A DNA stretch of 42,759 nt, from contig CALVAK010000017.1 of assembly GCA_944325525.1 (NCBI GenBank), positions 1 to 42,759 on the forward strand. Direction: 5' to 3'. Positions within the stretch are counted from its first letter, which is position 1; each line of letters begins with the position of its first letter. The notes under the pieces are model-generated. The model was not told where the DNA came from, did no database searches, and saw nothing but the letters and a program-made list of their open reading frames with translations. Source of the stretch: Candidatus Gastranaerophilales bacterium (GTDB lineage: Bacteria; Cyanobacteriota; Vampirovibrionia; Gastranaerophilales; Gastranaerophilaceae). The position numbers and the translations under genes are program-made. Below, piece by piece: positions 1 to 6,901 of the stretch.

Positions 1-32
1 CCGGAAATTTGTATTTAGTAATAGAAATGTTT

Positions 33-90
33 AATAAGTATTTTATAAATACCAATAACACTGATTATATCAAGCAAGGAAACTAATTTT
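33..90. repeat. Left 58-bp direct repeat (att-like) of the integrated island
   Basis: The 58 bases here recur without mismatch at 6661-6718. They start AATAAGTATTTTATAAATAC and end ACTAATTTT. The two copies enclose a serine recombinase and a tyrosine integrase, so they are best read as the attachment-site core duplicated on integration. The repeat contains a short hairpin (GTATTT/AAATAC). Beyond the perfect block the copies still share patches that match an initiator tRNA, in degenerate form on this side. That the exact crossover lies inside the block is inferred. Confidence 0.85.
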
Positions 91-98
91 AAATAATT

Positions 99-117
99 CT
101 TATGAGCCAACGAGCTA
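99..117 (-). other. Degenerate echo of initiator tRNA-Met anticodon arm
   Basis: Read on the minus strand this gives TAGCTCGTTGGCTCATAAG. It matches the tRNA-fMet half at 6728-6746 except for one substitution and one missing G in the anticodon stem. It lies just inside the left repeat, so it probably belongs to the element's own attachment site. Elements that target a tRNA gene often carry a piece of it. It cannot be a functional tRNA. Confidence 0.5.
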
Positions 118-156
118 TGTAAAAACAAAAAAGAAAATTTGTGATATACTCGCATT

Positions 157-954
157 ATGGCATTTGATTTCATAATTTATAATACAACAAATACTCAATC
201 TTTTGTAAACAATATTGCAAATTTTGCAGTACCGCTTATTGCCGCAGGGGGTGGTGCTTATATAGGAAGTTGGCTAAGTCAAAAGAATAAATTAGAGAAT
301 GATTTTAAAATGGATATGCAGTATTTAAGCTATGCAAATTCAGTATTATTTGCGATATTAAACTCTTTGTATACCTTAAAACAGCAGTTTGTAATAGCTC
401 CAGAAGTTGTAGAGGAAATGAATTTGTTAGAAACAGCCAGAAACAATACTTTAGAAATATATTTACAAAAAAATGATGAAAAGAGTATTAAAGAGAAGTA
501 TAATCAGTTTACTTGGCTTAGTAAACAAATTATTCAAGCTGATTATTCATTTCCTATAAATGAAGAAAAAATGAAAATATTGGTTGATGTAAACCGAAAT
601 ATCTTTACTCTTATACTTGGTTGTAAAGAATGTTTAAACACTTTAAATTGTATAATTAAAGAACTAAACTCTCATCTACATCTTGTTGAAATTGATATGC
701 TTAAATACTTAAAACCAGATGCAGGGTTTTATCAAAAATGGTATGAATTAAGAAATGCTTTAAACATAAATGTTGATGATTGTATTGTAAATGTTGATTT
801 GCTTATAAAATGTCTAAATAAAGCTGGAGAAATTTTATCAGTTGATAATAAAAAGATAAAATTTCAACCAATTTATGTTAAGCCCCCAGATAATAAATTA
901 TTACCTAATACACAACCTATGTATCACAAACTTGCCGAATGGGTAAATGGATAA
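157..954 (+). CDS. Membrane-anchored hypothetical protein of the island
   Basis: This 265-residue protein belongs to no family I recognise. Residues about 24-44 form one hydrophobic, glycine-rich segment (VPLIAAGGGAYIGSW) followed at once by basic and polar residues. The rest is a largely helical soluble domain with no catalytic motif I can identify. It looks like a single-pass anchor with a cytoplasmic domain. There is no Shine-Dalgarno sequence, and a TATACT box lies only 6 bp before the ATG, which suggests a leaderless transcript. It is the first gene inside the left attachment repeat, so it is probably cargo of the element. A role in defence is possible only by association. Confidence 0.7.
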   Translation: MAFDFIIYNTTNTQSFVNNIANFAVPLIAAGGGAYIGSWLSQKNKLENDFKMDMQYLSYANSVLFAILNSLYTLKQQFVIAPEVVEEMNLLETARNNTLEIYLQKNDEKSIKEKYNQFTWLSKQIIQADYSFPINEEKMKILVDVNRNIFTLILGCKECLNTLNCIIKELNSHLHLVEIDMLKYLKPDAGFYQKWYELRNALNINVDDCIVNVDLLIKCLNKAGEILSVDNKKIKFQPIYVKPPDNKLLPNTQPMYHKLAEWVNG

Positions 955-1120
955 TCCCCCATACAGCCCGTCTCATTGCGTGATGAGGTTTCTTAGTCAT
1001 GGACACAAGTTTTCGGCTGTGAGATTTTTCTCGGTTACAAAACCGCCGGCGGTAATTAAAAAGAATGAGAGCATTCTCTGGCAGATGATGAAATGTTTAT
1101 TGGCGGTGAGGTATAAAATA

Positions 1121-2488
1121 TTATTTAACATTCTGATAACTTAATTCTTGCTCACAGAATTCATTTGGACTAATTTTAGAAATTTTAAAAGTCAAACTTG
1201 TTATTTTGTCATTCATATTTTTGTCAACTTTAAACTGGATATTATAAATTTTTTCAGACAAATTAAAGTCTTTTAGATTTTTTATTTTATTAACAACTTT
1301 TTTAGTAATAGTTTTTGAAAATATTTTAAAATAAAGAGCTTCACAGTATATTAAAAAAACATCTAACTCTGCATTGAACTCTTTTGCTGGCAGTATGAAA
1401 TCATATAATATGAATAACTGCGGATATTGTTGATTACCATTTATACAATAGTATTTATTCATATCATCTTTGTTATATGAAAGTGCCTGATAGTTACCAT
1501 ACCCTTCCGAACAACCTATATATTTATATTTTGCAGGTAAAAAGCCAAAATCTTTCATATAATTTAGGGCAACATTTAATTTTACTTCATCAGTATTCGA
1601 CTCGGGTTCAATGTATTTATACCGTTGTTTAAATTCATTTATTAAGTCATCTAAATTTGAATTTTTATTGTTACTGCGATTTAATAATAAAAAATCCCAC
1701 CACAGATTTAATCTTTCTATATTTGTTCCGCATAAACAAATAATTTTGAATGTTATCTGAAACCTAGAACTGTTTTGTTGTAAATCCTTTCTAAGGACAA
1801 ATAAACGAGATAACAGACCTTCATATTTGCAATAAATCCAAACAAAATAGCAAACAGGAATTAACATAACTGCATATATTATTGGCAATATCAAAATTTG
1901 CAAAGAGTGAATGCATAAAATTTTTGCCGGTGCACTGCAAAAACTCTTAATACAATGCAGAACAATAAGAAAACCTATAAAAGATAAAATGTTGTTTAGA
2001 AAATCCTTTGCACTTTGGGGCGTATCCTTTTGATATTCCATATAAATACTTGTCATACCTAATAGTGAAACAAACGCAATCAATACTACTTCAATAAAGA
2101 AGTTAAAATCATAAGTGCCAATTACAAATTCTAAAAAACACGAAAATGAAATATAACCCAACAAATATTCTTTATACATTAGTTTAAAATTTTCAGTGCT
2201 TATAGATTTACTCACGACTAACAAAGCGTATATATAAGAAATTATAGTATCTTTCAATAAAGAAAAATCCCAAAAGCCTATTTCATACAGTAAATACGTT
2301 ATTAAAGTCAGATAAATAATTGGAAAAATAAAGATGGTCCAAAATTTGGAAAAAAATATGCATTGCAAAACTTGCAGAATCGATTTTCTTACATCTGCAC
2401 TTTTTATGAAAAAATATAAGAAGAACGAAAGAACTAAAAAAATAGTTGCATATTCTCTATTTGAAATAGATTTAAGAAATTCAATCAT
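1121..2488 (-). CDS. Polytopic membrane protein with soluble C-terminal domain
   Basis: The protein is about 455 residues from the ATG at 2488; an in-frame TTG at 2506 would add six residues. The N-terminal half contains five or six strongly hydrophobic segments, including runs such as IFLVLSFFLYFFI and ILILPIIYAVMLIPVCYF. From about residue 225 it becomes a polar domain rich in aromatic and acidic residues. No enzyme motif is visible and I do not recognise the family. It lies 40 bp downstream of the XRE regulator on the same strand, so the two are probably co-transcribed. Small regulator-membrane protein pairs like this are common cargo of integrated elements, but the function is unknown. 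Confidence 0.75.
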   Translation of the reverse strand: MIEFLKSISNREYATIFLVLSFFLYFFIKSADVRKSILQVLQCIFFSKFWTIFIFPIIYLTLITYLLYEIGFWDFSLLKDTIISYIYALLVVSKSISTENFKLMYKEYLLGYISFSCFLEFVIGTYDFNFFIEVVLIAFVSLLGMTSIYMEYQKDTPQSAKDFLNNILSFIGFLIVLHCIKSFCSAPAKILCIHSLQILILPIIYAVMLIPVCYFVWIYCKYEGLLSRLFVLRKDLQQNSSRFQITFKIICLCGTNIERLNLWWDFLLLNRSNNKNSNLDDLINEFKQRYKYIEPESNTDEVKLNVALNYMKDFGFLPAKYKYIGCSEGYGNYQALSYNKDDMNKYYCINGNQQYPQLFILYDFILPAKEFNAELDVFLIYCEALYFKIFSKTITKKVVNKIKNLKDFNLSEKIYNIQFKVDKNMNDKITSLTFKISKISPNEFCEQELSYQNVK

Positions 2489-2528
2489 AAATTTATTATG
2501 GCACAAAATAGCAAAATATTAGTTCTCA

Positions 2529-2846
2529 TTAGTAATCTAGTGCCATAACTATTCTATATACAGTTTTTAGCAAGTTTGGATTATTCTTTAGCCGTTTGAT
2601 TATTTCATCTAATGATACATCTTCCGGCACATCTGAATATTTAAAATCAAACAGTACATTAGGATTTATTTCTAATGCAGTACATAATTCTTCTAATGTT
2701 TCAGCAGATACAAAATTATTACCTAATTCAATCTGGCTTAAACTTTTAGCGGAAAGATTTATCTTTTCTGCCAGTGCTTCTTGGGTTAAAGAACGACTTA
2801 TTCTAATCTCTCGGATACGATTACCTAAATTTTTCTTAATACTCAT
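2529..2846 (-). CDS. XRE-family helix-turn-helix transcriptional regulator
   Basis: This 105-residue protein has a classic Cro/CI-type HTH at about residues 7-62 (LTQEALAEKINLSAKSLSQI is the helix-turn-helix core). A short acidic helical tail probably serves dimerisation. The start has a good Shine-Dalgarno (AAGG, 7-8 bp spacing). It is divergent from the glycosylase gene at 2948. The 101-bp space between them holds a perfect 16-bp palindrome at 2907-2922 over a promoter, so it very likely represses the divergent operon and perhaps itself. The membrane protein gene follows on the same strand. Confidence 0.9.
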   Translation of the reverse strand: MSIKKNLGNRIREIRISRSLTQEALAEKINLSAKSLSQIELGNNFVSAETLEELCTALEINPNVLFDFKYSDVPEDVSLDEIIKRLKNNPNLLKTVYRIVMALDY

Positions 2847-2885
2847 ATTATTACCTTAATATATTTAGAATGGGAGTTACACACA

Positions 2886-2922
2886 TTGACAACAGAGTTA
2901 GTCTATTGTAAATTGATTTACA
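2886..2922 (+). promoter_or_regulatory. Promoter with palindromic operator for the glycosylase operon
   Basis: TTGACA at 2886-2891 is followed after 17 bp by a TAAATT box at 2909-2914. Over this box sits a perfect inverted repeat, TGTAAAT-TG-ATTTACA (2907-2922). A dyad of this size on the -10 box, next to a divergent XRE gene, is what a repressor operator looks like. Binding has not been shown. Confidence 0.65.
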
Positions 2923-2947
2923 GAATTTATAATAGGAGTGGTGTGTT

Positions 2948-3703
2948 ATGGGAAAAGACTATAAAAAGATGTTTTCAATATTGGATAACTATTTAAAAGA
3001 CAAAGTCCAAGATATTGATATGTCAATTTTAGAGGCGGTAGAAGCTCGAAAGAATGGTAAAGTTTTTAGTTTTAAAGAACACTTGAAAGGTTTTATTTAT
3101 GCCCAATTAAGTGCATTGGTATCTTGGAAAAGAATTAAAGACAATCAGCCTGATTTAAATATAATCTTTTGCGGATTTGAAAAAGAAAAACTTAAACAGA
3201 AACCGGCGGAAGAATTGATTGAAGAAATAAGAACCTTAAAGTGTTACAGTCCGTACACTACTAAAAATCAAATGAACTCTTTAAAAGCCAATATTGAAAC
3301 TTTTGAGAGAATTGAGCAAAAATACTCAAGTCTTGATAAATTTATAACGCATAGCACACCGTCTAACATTATCAAATTGCTTGCCGATAGTAATAGCACC
3401 TTTAAATTGAAGTATGCAGGAGTGGCAATCATTTGTGAGTATGTACGAAATGTTGGAATTGATATTATAAAACCGGATGTGCATATTAAAAGAATTGCGG
3501 CTGCAGATAGATTAAATTTAGTCACTGCAAAATCGGATTATAAGATTATAGAAGAATTTAGAAAGTTATCAAATGAAACAGGTATAAGTCAAGTCAAAAT
3601 GGATTACCTGTTATGGAATTACTGTGCAAAAGGTTATGGCGAAATTTGTACCGCAACTCCTAAATGCAATGAATGTGTAATACGGATATTTTGCAACAAA
3701 TAA
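2948..3703 (+). CDS. HhH-GPD superfamily DNA glycosylase-like protein with 4Fe-4S cluster
   Basis: This 251-residue protein resembles endonuclease III and MutY. A helix-hairpin-helix-like segment at about 153-170 is followed by KPDVHIKR with Asp177 at the place of the catalytic aspartate. The C-terminus carries a cluster motif C234-x5-C240-x2-C243-x5-C249; endonuclease III normally has x6 in the first gap. The usual GxGxKTA hairpin is degenerate and the lyase lysine is not evident, so it would be a monofunctional glycosylase or a binding protein. The Shine-Dalgarno AGGAG lies 9 bp before the ATG. It sits in a mobile island beside an XRE repressor and membrane proteins. Housekeeping base-excision repair is less likely than an element-specific role such as attack on modified phage DNA, but that is inference. 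Confidence 0.75.
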   Translation: MGKDYKKMFSILDNYLKDKVQDIDMSILEAVEARKNGKVFSFKEHLKGFIYAQLSALVSWKRIKDNQPDLNIIFCGFEKEKLKQKPAEELIEEIRTLKCYSPYTTKNQMNSLKANIETFERIEQKYSSLDKFITHSTPSNIIKLLADSNSTFKLKYAGVAIICEYVRNVGIDIIKPDVHIKRIAAADRLNLVTAKSDYKIIEEFRKLSNETGISQVKMDYLLWNYCAKGYGEICTATPKCNECVIRIFCNK

Positions 3704-3713
3704 AGAGGGAAAT

Positions 3714-3974
3714 ATGCCAGTAATAGTGGATTGGATTTCAATAATTGGAAGTTATTTAGTTATTGGTACTATAGAAGATATAGTTAATGTCTGTAAACTT
3801 GTATTAGAAAATTTTATACTTGTATTACTGGGTATAACTTTTCTTTTTGGTATTAGTACAATTATTAAAGAAAGTATAAAAGAGTTTAAATATAAAAACG
3901 AATCGCCGGAAGAAAAAAAGAAACGAGAAGAATTAGAAAAAATTAAGGAATGGAGCCGGCGTAATAAGTGTTAA
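3714..3974 (+). CDS. Small membrane protein downstream of the glycosylase
   Basis: This 86-residue protein starts 10 bp after the glycosylase stop, behind a GAGGG ribosome binding site, so it is probably in the same operon. It has one clear membrane helix at about 30-50 (FILVLLGITFLFGI) and a weaker hydrophobic stretch at 5-20. The tail is highly charged (ESPEEKKKREELEKIKEW) and probably a cytoplasmic amphipathic helix. I do not recognise the family. The pairing of a small membrane protein with a nucleic-acid enzyme is seen in several defence cassettes, but that is only context. Confidence 0.7.
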   Translation: MPVIVDWISIIGSYLVIGTIEDIVNVCKLVLENFILVLLGITFLFGISTIIKESIKEFKYKNESPEEKKKREELEKIKEWSRRNKC

Positions 3975-4308
3975 AAAATGTACCGGCGGCGGAAAGAAAA
4001 AAATAAAAAAGATGTTTTTTAATTAAATATCCTAGTAGTAACAGTATAAGTAATACAGGAATATGCAAAAATCCTGATGATAATATCGAAGTATCTATGA
4101 TAATAATTTTTTAAAAGTATTTAGACCTGAATTTTACCAGCAGAATAAAGCACGGTTTGGTGAGGGAACGGTAAAAATTTTATAGAATTTACAATTCTTC
4201 ATATAAGTTTAAATTTTCAAATGCAGATATAGTGGGAATGTCCGACACTTTTCAAAATTTATTGTATTACATAATTCAAGTATAATAAGGGTTTACAGAA
4301 TTTTTTAT

Positions 4309-4337
4309 TTGACAATTTGCAAAAAATTTTATAGGAT
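4309..4337 (+). promoter_or_regulatory. Strong promoter in the island's non-coding stretch
   Basis: TTGACA (4309-4314), a 17-bp spacer, then TAGGAT (4332-4337). Transcription would start near 4344, more than 400 bases before the serine recombinase start codon. The transcript would therefore begin with a long untranslated region. Confidence 0.6.
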
Positions 4338-4406
4338 AAATATGTAGGTTAAATCCGCTTTTCGACATTAGCGTGGATAAATGCCCCGGCAGTTGGACTA
4401 GATGCC

Positions 4407-4487
4407 ATGGTAACTAAAACAATAGTTCAAGTAGTAGTTTTGGATGATGAGAGACATCATCAACTCAACAAGATAAAAAACACATAG
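4407..4487 (+). CDS. Possible 26-residue ORF resembling the start of a ribbon-helix-helix protein
   Basis: The frame encodes 26 residues beginning MVTKTIVQVVVLDDE and ends at a TAG. A beta-strand followed by D-D-E and a short helix is the N-terminal pattern of Arc/MetJ-type DNA-binding proteins. There is no convincing ribosome binding site, the ORF overlaps the hairpin at 4440-4463, and it is half the length of a real ribbon-helix-helix protein. It may be a remnant or chance. Confidence 0.2.
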   Translation: MVTKTIVQVVVLDDERHHQLNKIKNT

Positions 4488-4555
4488 AGCCCGATACATC
4501 ATATTGATACATCACCGGCTGAATATTATTTGTGAATTAACCTGCGACTTATCTT

Positions 4556-4654
4556 GGGAGTTTTAAATAACCGTCACTTAATCAAACTTGATTAAGTTTT
4601 ATCACTTGTTAGAGTACACTCTAAACAGGCGAAAATTTGGTATTTAAAACTCCC
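4556..4654. repeat. Nested inverted repeats (possible recombinase site or RNA three-way junction)
   Basis: The outer arms GGGAGTTTTAAATA (4556-4569) and TATTTAAAACTCCC (4641-4654) are perfectly complementary over 14 bp. Between them are two perfect dyads: CTTAATCA-AACT-TGATTAAG (4577-4596) and TTAGAGT-AC-ACTCTAA (4609-4624). As RNA this folds into a three-way junction. As DNA it could be a set of binding subsites for the serine recombinase whose gene starts 99 bp downstream; resolvases usually act at sites just upstream of their own gene. Confidence 0.6.
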
Positions 4655-4752
4655 TGAATAGACTTAGAATTTGATTTTTCAGTCAGTTCAGTGGTGAAGT
4701 CTTTACTTCAAACACTCGTCATCCTACAAGTAAGTAAAAGGAGAATTTTACT

Positions 4753-5340
4753 ATGAACAGAGTGACGACCAAAGGTCAAAAAGTCGGGTACATCAGGGTT
4801 AGCACAATAGAGCAAAACACTGAAAGTCAAAAAGCAGTATTAGAAAATTTAGGTATGGATAAAGTTTTTGAAGAAAAACTAAGCGGAAAGAATACCGACC
4901 GCCCACAACTGCAGGCTATGTTAGATTATGTCAGAGAGGGCGATACTGTCTATGTTAAAGACCTTTCAAGACTTGCACGCAACACCAAAGACTTGTTAGA
5001 TATCGTGGAATATCTTGACAAGAAAGGTGTAGGCTTGTTTAGTATCAAGGAAAACATTGATACTTCAACAAATTTCGGCAAATTGATGATTACCTTTCTT
5101 GCCGCAATATATGAATTTGAGCGTGCTAATCTTTTAGAAAGACAACGTGACGGTATCGCCGTTGCTAAAAAGTTAGGCAAGTACAAGGGGCGAAAGAAAG
5201 TTCCTAAACCTAATAACTTTAAAGAGGTTTATAAGAAATGGCTAAATCGTGAAATCAAATCAAATGCCGCAATACGTGAGCTGAACATTAGCGAATACGC
5301 ATTCTACAAATTTGTAAGAGAGGAGAATGCTAATGGCTAA
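4753..5340 (+). CDS. Serine recombinase (resolvase/invertase family)
   Basis: This 195-residue protein is of the usual size for a small Tn3-type resolvase or DNA invertase. The N-terminal catalytic domain starts GYIRVSTIEQN, with Ser17 as the expected nucleophile, and has the conserved DLSRLARN segment. A long dimer helix (YEFERANLLERQRDGIA) leads into a short C-terminal HTH at about 160-195. The Shine-Dalgarno AAAGGAG lies at about 4737-4743. Its stop overlaps the integrase start by 8 bp, so the two are translated together. It could resolve element multimers, invert a segment, or act as a directionality partner; no inverted gene cassette is obvious. Confidence 0.93.
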   Translation: MNRVTTKGQKVGYIRVSTIEQNTESQKAVLENLGMDKVFEEKLSGKNTDRPQLQAMLDYVREGDTVYVKDLSRLARNTKDLLDIVEYLDKKGVGLFSIKENIDTSTNFGKLMITFLAAIYEFERANLLERQRDGIAVAKKLGKYKGRKKVPKPNNFKEVYKKWLNREIKSNAAIRELNISEYAFYKFVREENANG

Positions 5341-6592
5341 GAGAAGACGGAATGGGGAAGGCTGTTTTTCAAAAAACGGCAACGGATTTGATTATAGAAT
5401 TTCTTACAATGATGAGAACGGCAAGCGCAAGTATAAATACTTTTGGGCAAAAACAAAAGAAGAATGTATTGCTAAAGCTACAAAGTGGCGCAATGAGCAA
5501 AATGGTATTTATACAGATGAGGAAGTAAACGGGAAAATGTTAACTTCTCAATGGGCTAATTATTGGTTTGACAATTTTGTTGTAGGACACGTCAAAATTA
5601 CTACAATAAATGATGATAGAAGTATCTTAGATAAACATATTATTCCGGGAATAGGGCATATTCCGTTAAAAGAAATAAGAGGTCTAAGGTTAACAAAATT
5701 CTATAATGAATGCTTAAAGAAAAGTAATGGCAGAGGCGGCACACTTGACCCTAAAACCGTTAAAAACATTCGTGCAGTTGTTAATAGAATGCTTGAATGT
5801 GCGTATCAAAATGAACTTATAAAAGAAAATCCGAACAAGAAGGCTAAGTATCCTAAATGTACTAAAAAAGAAACGCAGATATTAAATGCCAATGATTATG
5901 ACAAACTCATAAAATACTGTATTGAACAAGGTACTCAATGGGATATGCTTATAGTATTTTTACTTTGTGTCGGCACAAGATTAGGTGAAGCACTGGGATT
6001 GCAATGGTCAAAGGTTAATTTTGAAAAACGCACAATTCGGATTAGCCAACAGTTGCAGGCGGTGCCTGATAGTGATAAAAACGCGAAATACAAGTATAAA
6101 AAAGAGATTATTGACTCAACAAAAACTAAAACTTCAAATCGTACAATATCAATGTCTGAACTTGTCGAGAAGATACTCCGCCATGTTAGAGCATTGCAGG
6201 CGGAAAATAAAATGAAACTCGGACAGAAGTACGATAGGGATTTAGACCTTGTATTTGCACGACAGGATGGGTATTTTATTTGTGATACTACATTCAGGGA
6301 TTTTGTTAATAAACGCTTAGCAGAAGCCGGAATTGAACACCATAAAATACATTCATTCCGGCATTCATGTGCAACTTCTCTATTTGAAGATAAAGTTGAT
6401 ATTAAAAAAATATCGGCTTGGTTAGGGCATAGTTGTATAGGTACTACATTAGATACTTATACTCACGTTCTTCTACACCATTTAGAGGAAGTGGCACAAG
6501 CACAAAATAATCGTTTTAAACGGATATTCAGCAGTAATGAAAAAGACATTCCAGACGAAATGCTGCCGCAACAAGATGATTGGGGTGCATAA
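5333..6592 (+). CDS. Tyrosine recombinase / phage-type integrase
   Basis: The start at 5333 is chosen because the AGGAG at 5321-5325 lies 7 bp before it; the ATG at 5327 would be only 1 bp away. The protein is 419 residues. Residues 1-55 form the arm-binding domain (basic MAKRRRNGEG, then an aromatic beta-sheet). A core-binding helical domain covers about 60-165 and the catalytic domain about 175-390. Catalytic residues visible are Arg216 (GTRLGE), His340-x-x-Arg343 (HSFRH), the LGHS motif and Tyr376 (DTYTHV). It lies next to the right repeat, the usual place for an integrase, and presumably catalyses site-specific insertion at the tRNA-fMet locus. Confidence 0.95.
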   Translation: MAKRRRNGEGCFSKNGNGFDYRISYNDENGKRKYKYFWAKTKEECIAKATKWRNEQNGIYTDEEVNGKMLTSQWANYWFDNFVVGHVKITTINDDRSILDKHIIPGIGHIPLKEIRGLRLTKFYNECLKKSNGRGGTLDPKTVKNIRAVVNRMLECAYQNELIKENPNKKAKYPKCTKKETQILNANDYDKLIKYCIEQGTQWDMLIVFLLCVGTRLGEALGLQWSKVNFEKRTIRISQQLQAVPDSDKNAKYKYKKEIIDSTKTKTSNRTISMSELVEKILRHVRALQAENKMKLGQKYDRDLDLVFARQDGYFICDTTFRDFVNKRLAEAGIEHHKIHSFRHSCATSLFEDKVDIKKISAWLGHSCIGTTLDTYTHVLLHHLEEVAQAQNNRFKRIFSSNEKDIPDEMLPQQDDWGA

Positions 6593-6615
6593 AAAATGAT
6601 AAGTTGTGGGGATAA

Positions 6616-6640
6616 AAGACCTATAATTATTGTAGGTCTT
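6616..6640 (+). terminator. Stem-loop after the integrase
   Basis: AAGACCTA (6616-6623) pairs perfectly with TAGGTCTT (6633-6640) across a 9-base loop. Just 3' comes CCCTACAATTTTTATT with an interrupted T-run. It probably ends the recombinase transcript. Confidence 0.6.
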
Positions 6641-6660
6641 CCCTACAATTTTTATTAAAA

Positions 6661-6718
6661 AATAAGTATTTTATAAATACCAATAACACTGATTATATCA
6701 AGCAAGGAAACTAATTTT
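6661..6718. repeat. Right 58-bp direct repeat (att-like) of the integrated island
   Basis: Identical to 33-90. On the outside it is followed by an initiator tRNA 5' half (minus strand), and on the inside by the integrase terminator. Identity stops at base 6660/32 on one side and at 6719/91 on the other, where partial tRNA similarity continues. On the minus strand the dyad GGTATTTATAAAATACC-like hairpin plus T-rich sequence could also act as a weak terminator for transcription entering from the tRNA. Confidence 0.85.
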
Positions 6719-6727
6719 CAATGAGTC

Positions 6728-6766
<39 letters not shown>

Positions 6767-6901
6767 TTAAATTCTCTTACACCCCATTATTAAACGCTAA
6801 AAAACAAAAATCAAGACCCATAAAACCATTCATCTCTTTTACATTAATGGCAAGGTTTTCACTCAATGTTTACAACTTATAAATATTTAATCTGACTAAA
6901 C

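Larger units (their letters stand above)
4344..4660 (+). ncRNA. Candidate structured RNA or long leader
   Basis: Directly after the promoter come several foldable elements. They include a GGCA/TGCC hairpin near 4388-4406 and a 9-bp hairpin TTG(G)ATGATG-AGAGA-CATCATCAA at 4440-4463. A direct repeat GATACATCA occurs twice (about 4493-4514) inside an AGCC/GGCT pair. The three-way-junction-like inverted repeat at 4556-4654 closes the region. I could not match it to tmRNA, a group I intron core or a known riboswitch. The boundaries are guesses. Confidence 0.35.
3975..4752 (+). other. 778-bp non-coding stretch upstream of the recombinases
   Basis: I find no open frame longer than about 26 codons with a plausible start. 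The first 330 bp is simple AT-rich sequence with one small dyad (AGAATT-TAC-AATTCT, 4184-4198). From 4309 there is a consensus-like promoter and then about 400 bases with several hairpins and a long inverted repeat at 4556-4654. It reads as a structured leader, a stand-alone RNA, or a recombination site array for the serine recombinase downstream. Confidence 0.6.

Noticed and set aside
947..1144. 65-residue frame overlapping the end of the first island gene
   Set aside because: No ribosome site, composition unlike the neighbours (locally GC-rich, odd residues), and its 3' end runs into the convergent membrane-protein gene. It looks like chance reading of a small intergenic spacer.
4344..4560. 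Possible tmRNA, because of a TTTTCGACA segment near the predicted 5' end
   Set aside because: No T-arm (GGTTCGA-like) or acceptor end is present downstream, and the 26-codon frame does not look like a proteolysis tag.
3975..4752. Group I or group II intron core in the island's non-coding stretch
   Set aside because: I could not find a convincing P7/GTP-binding core or a domain V hairpin, and no intron-encoded protein is present. A covariance-model search could overturn this.
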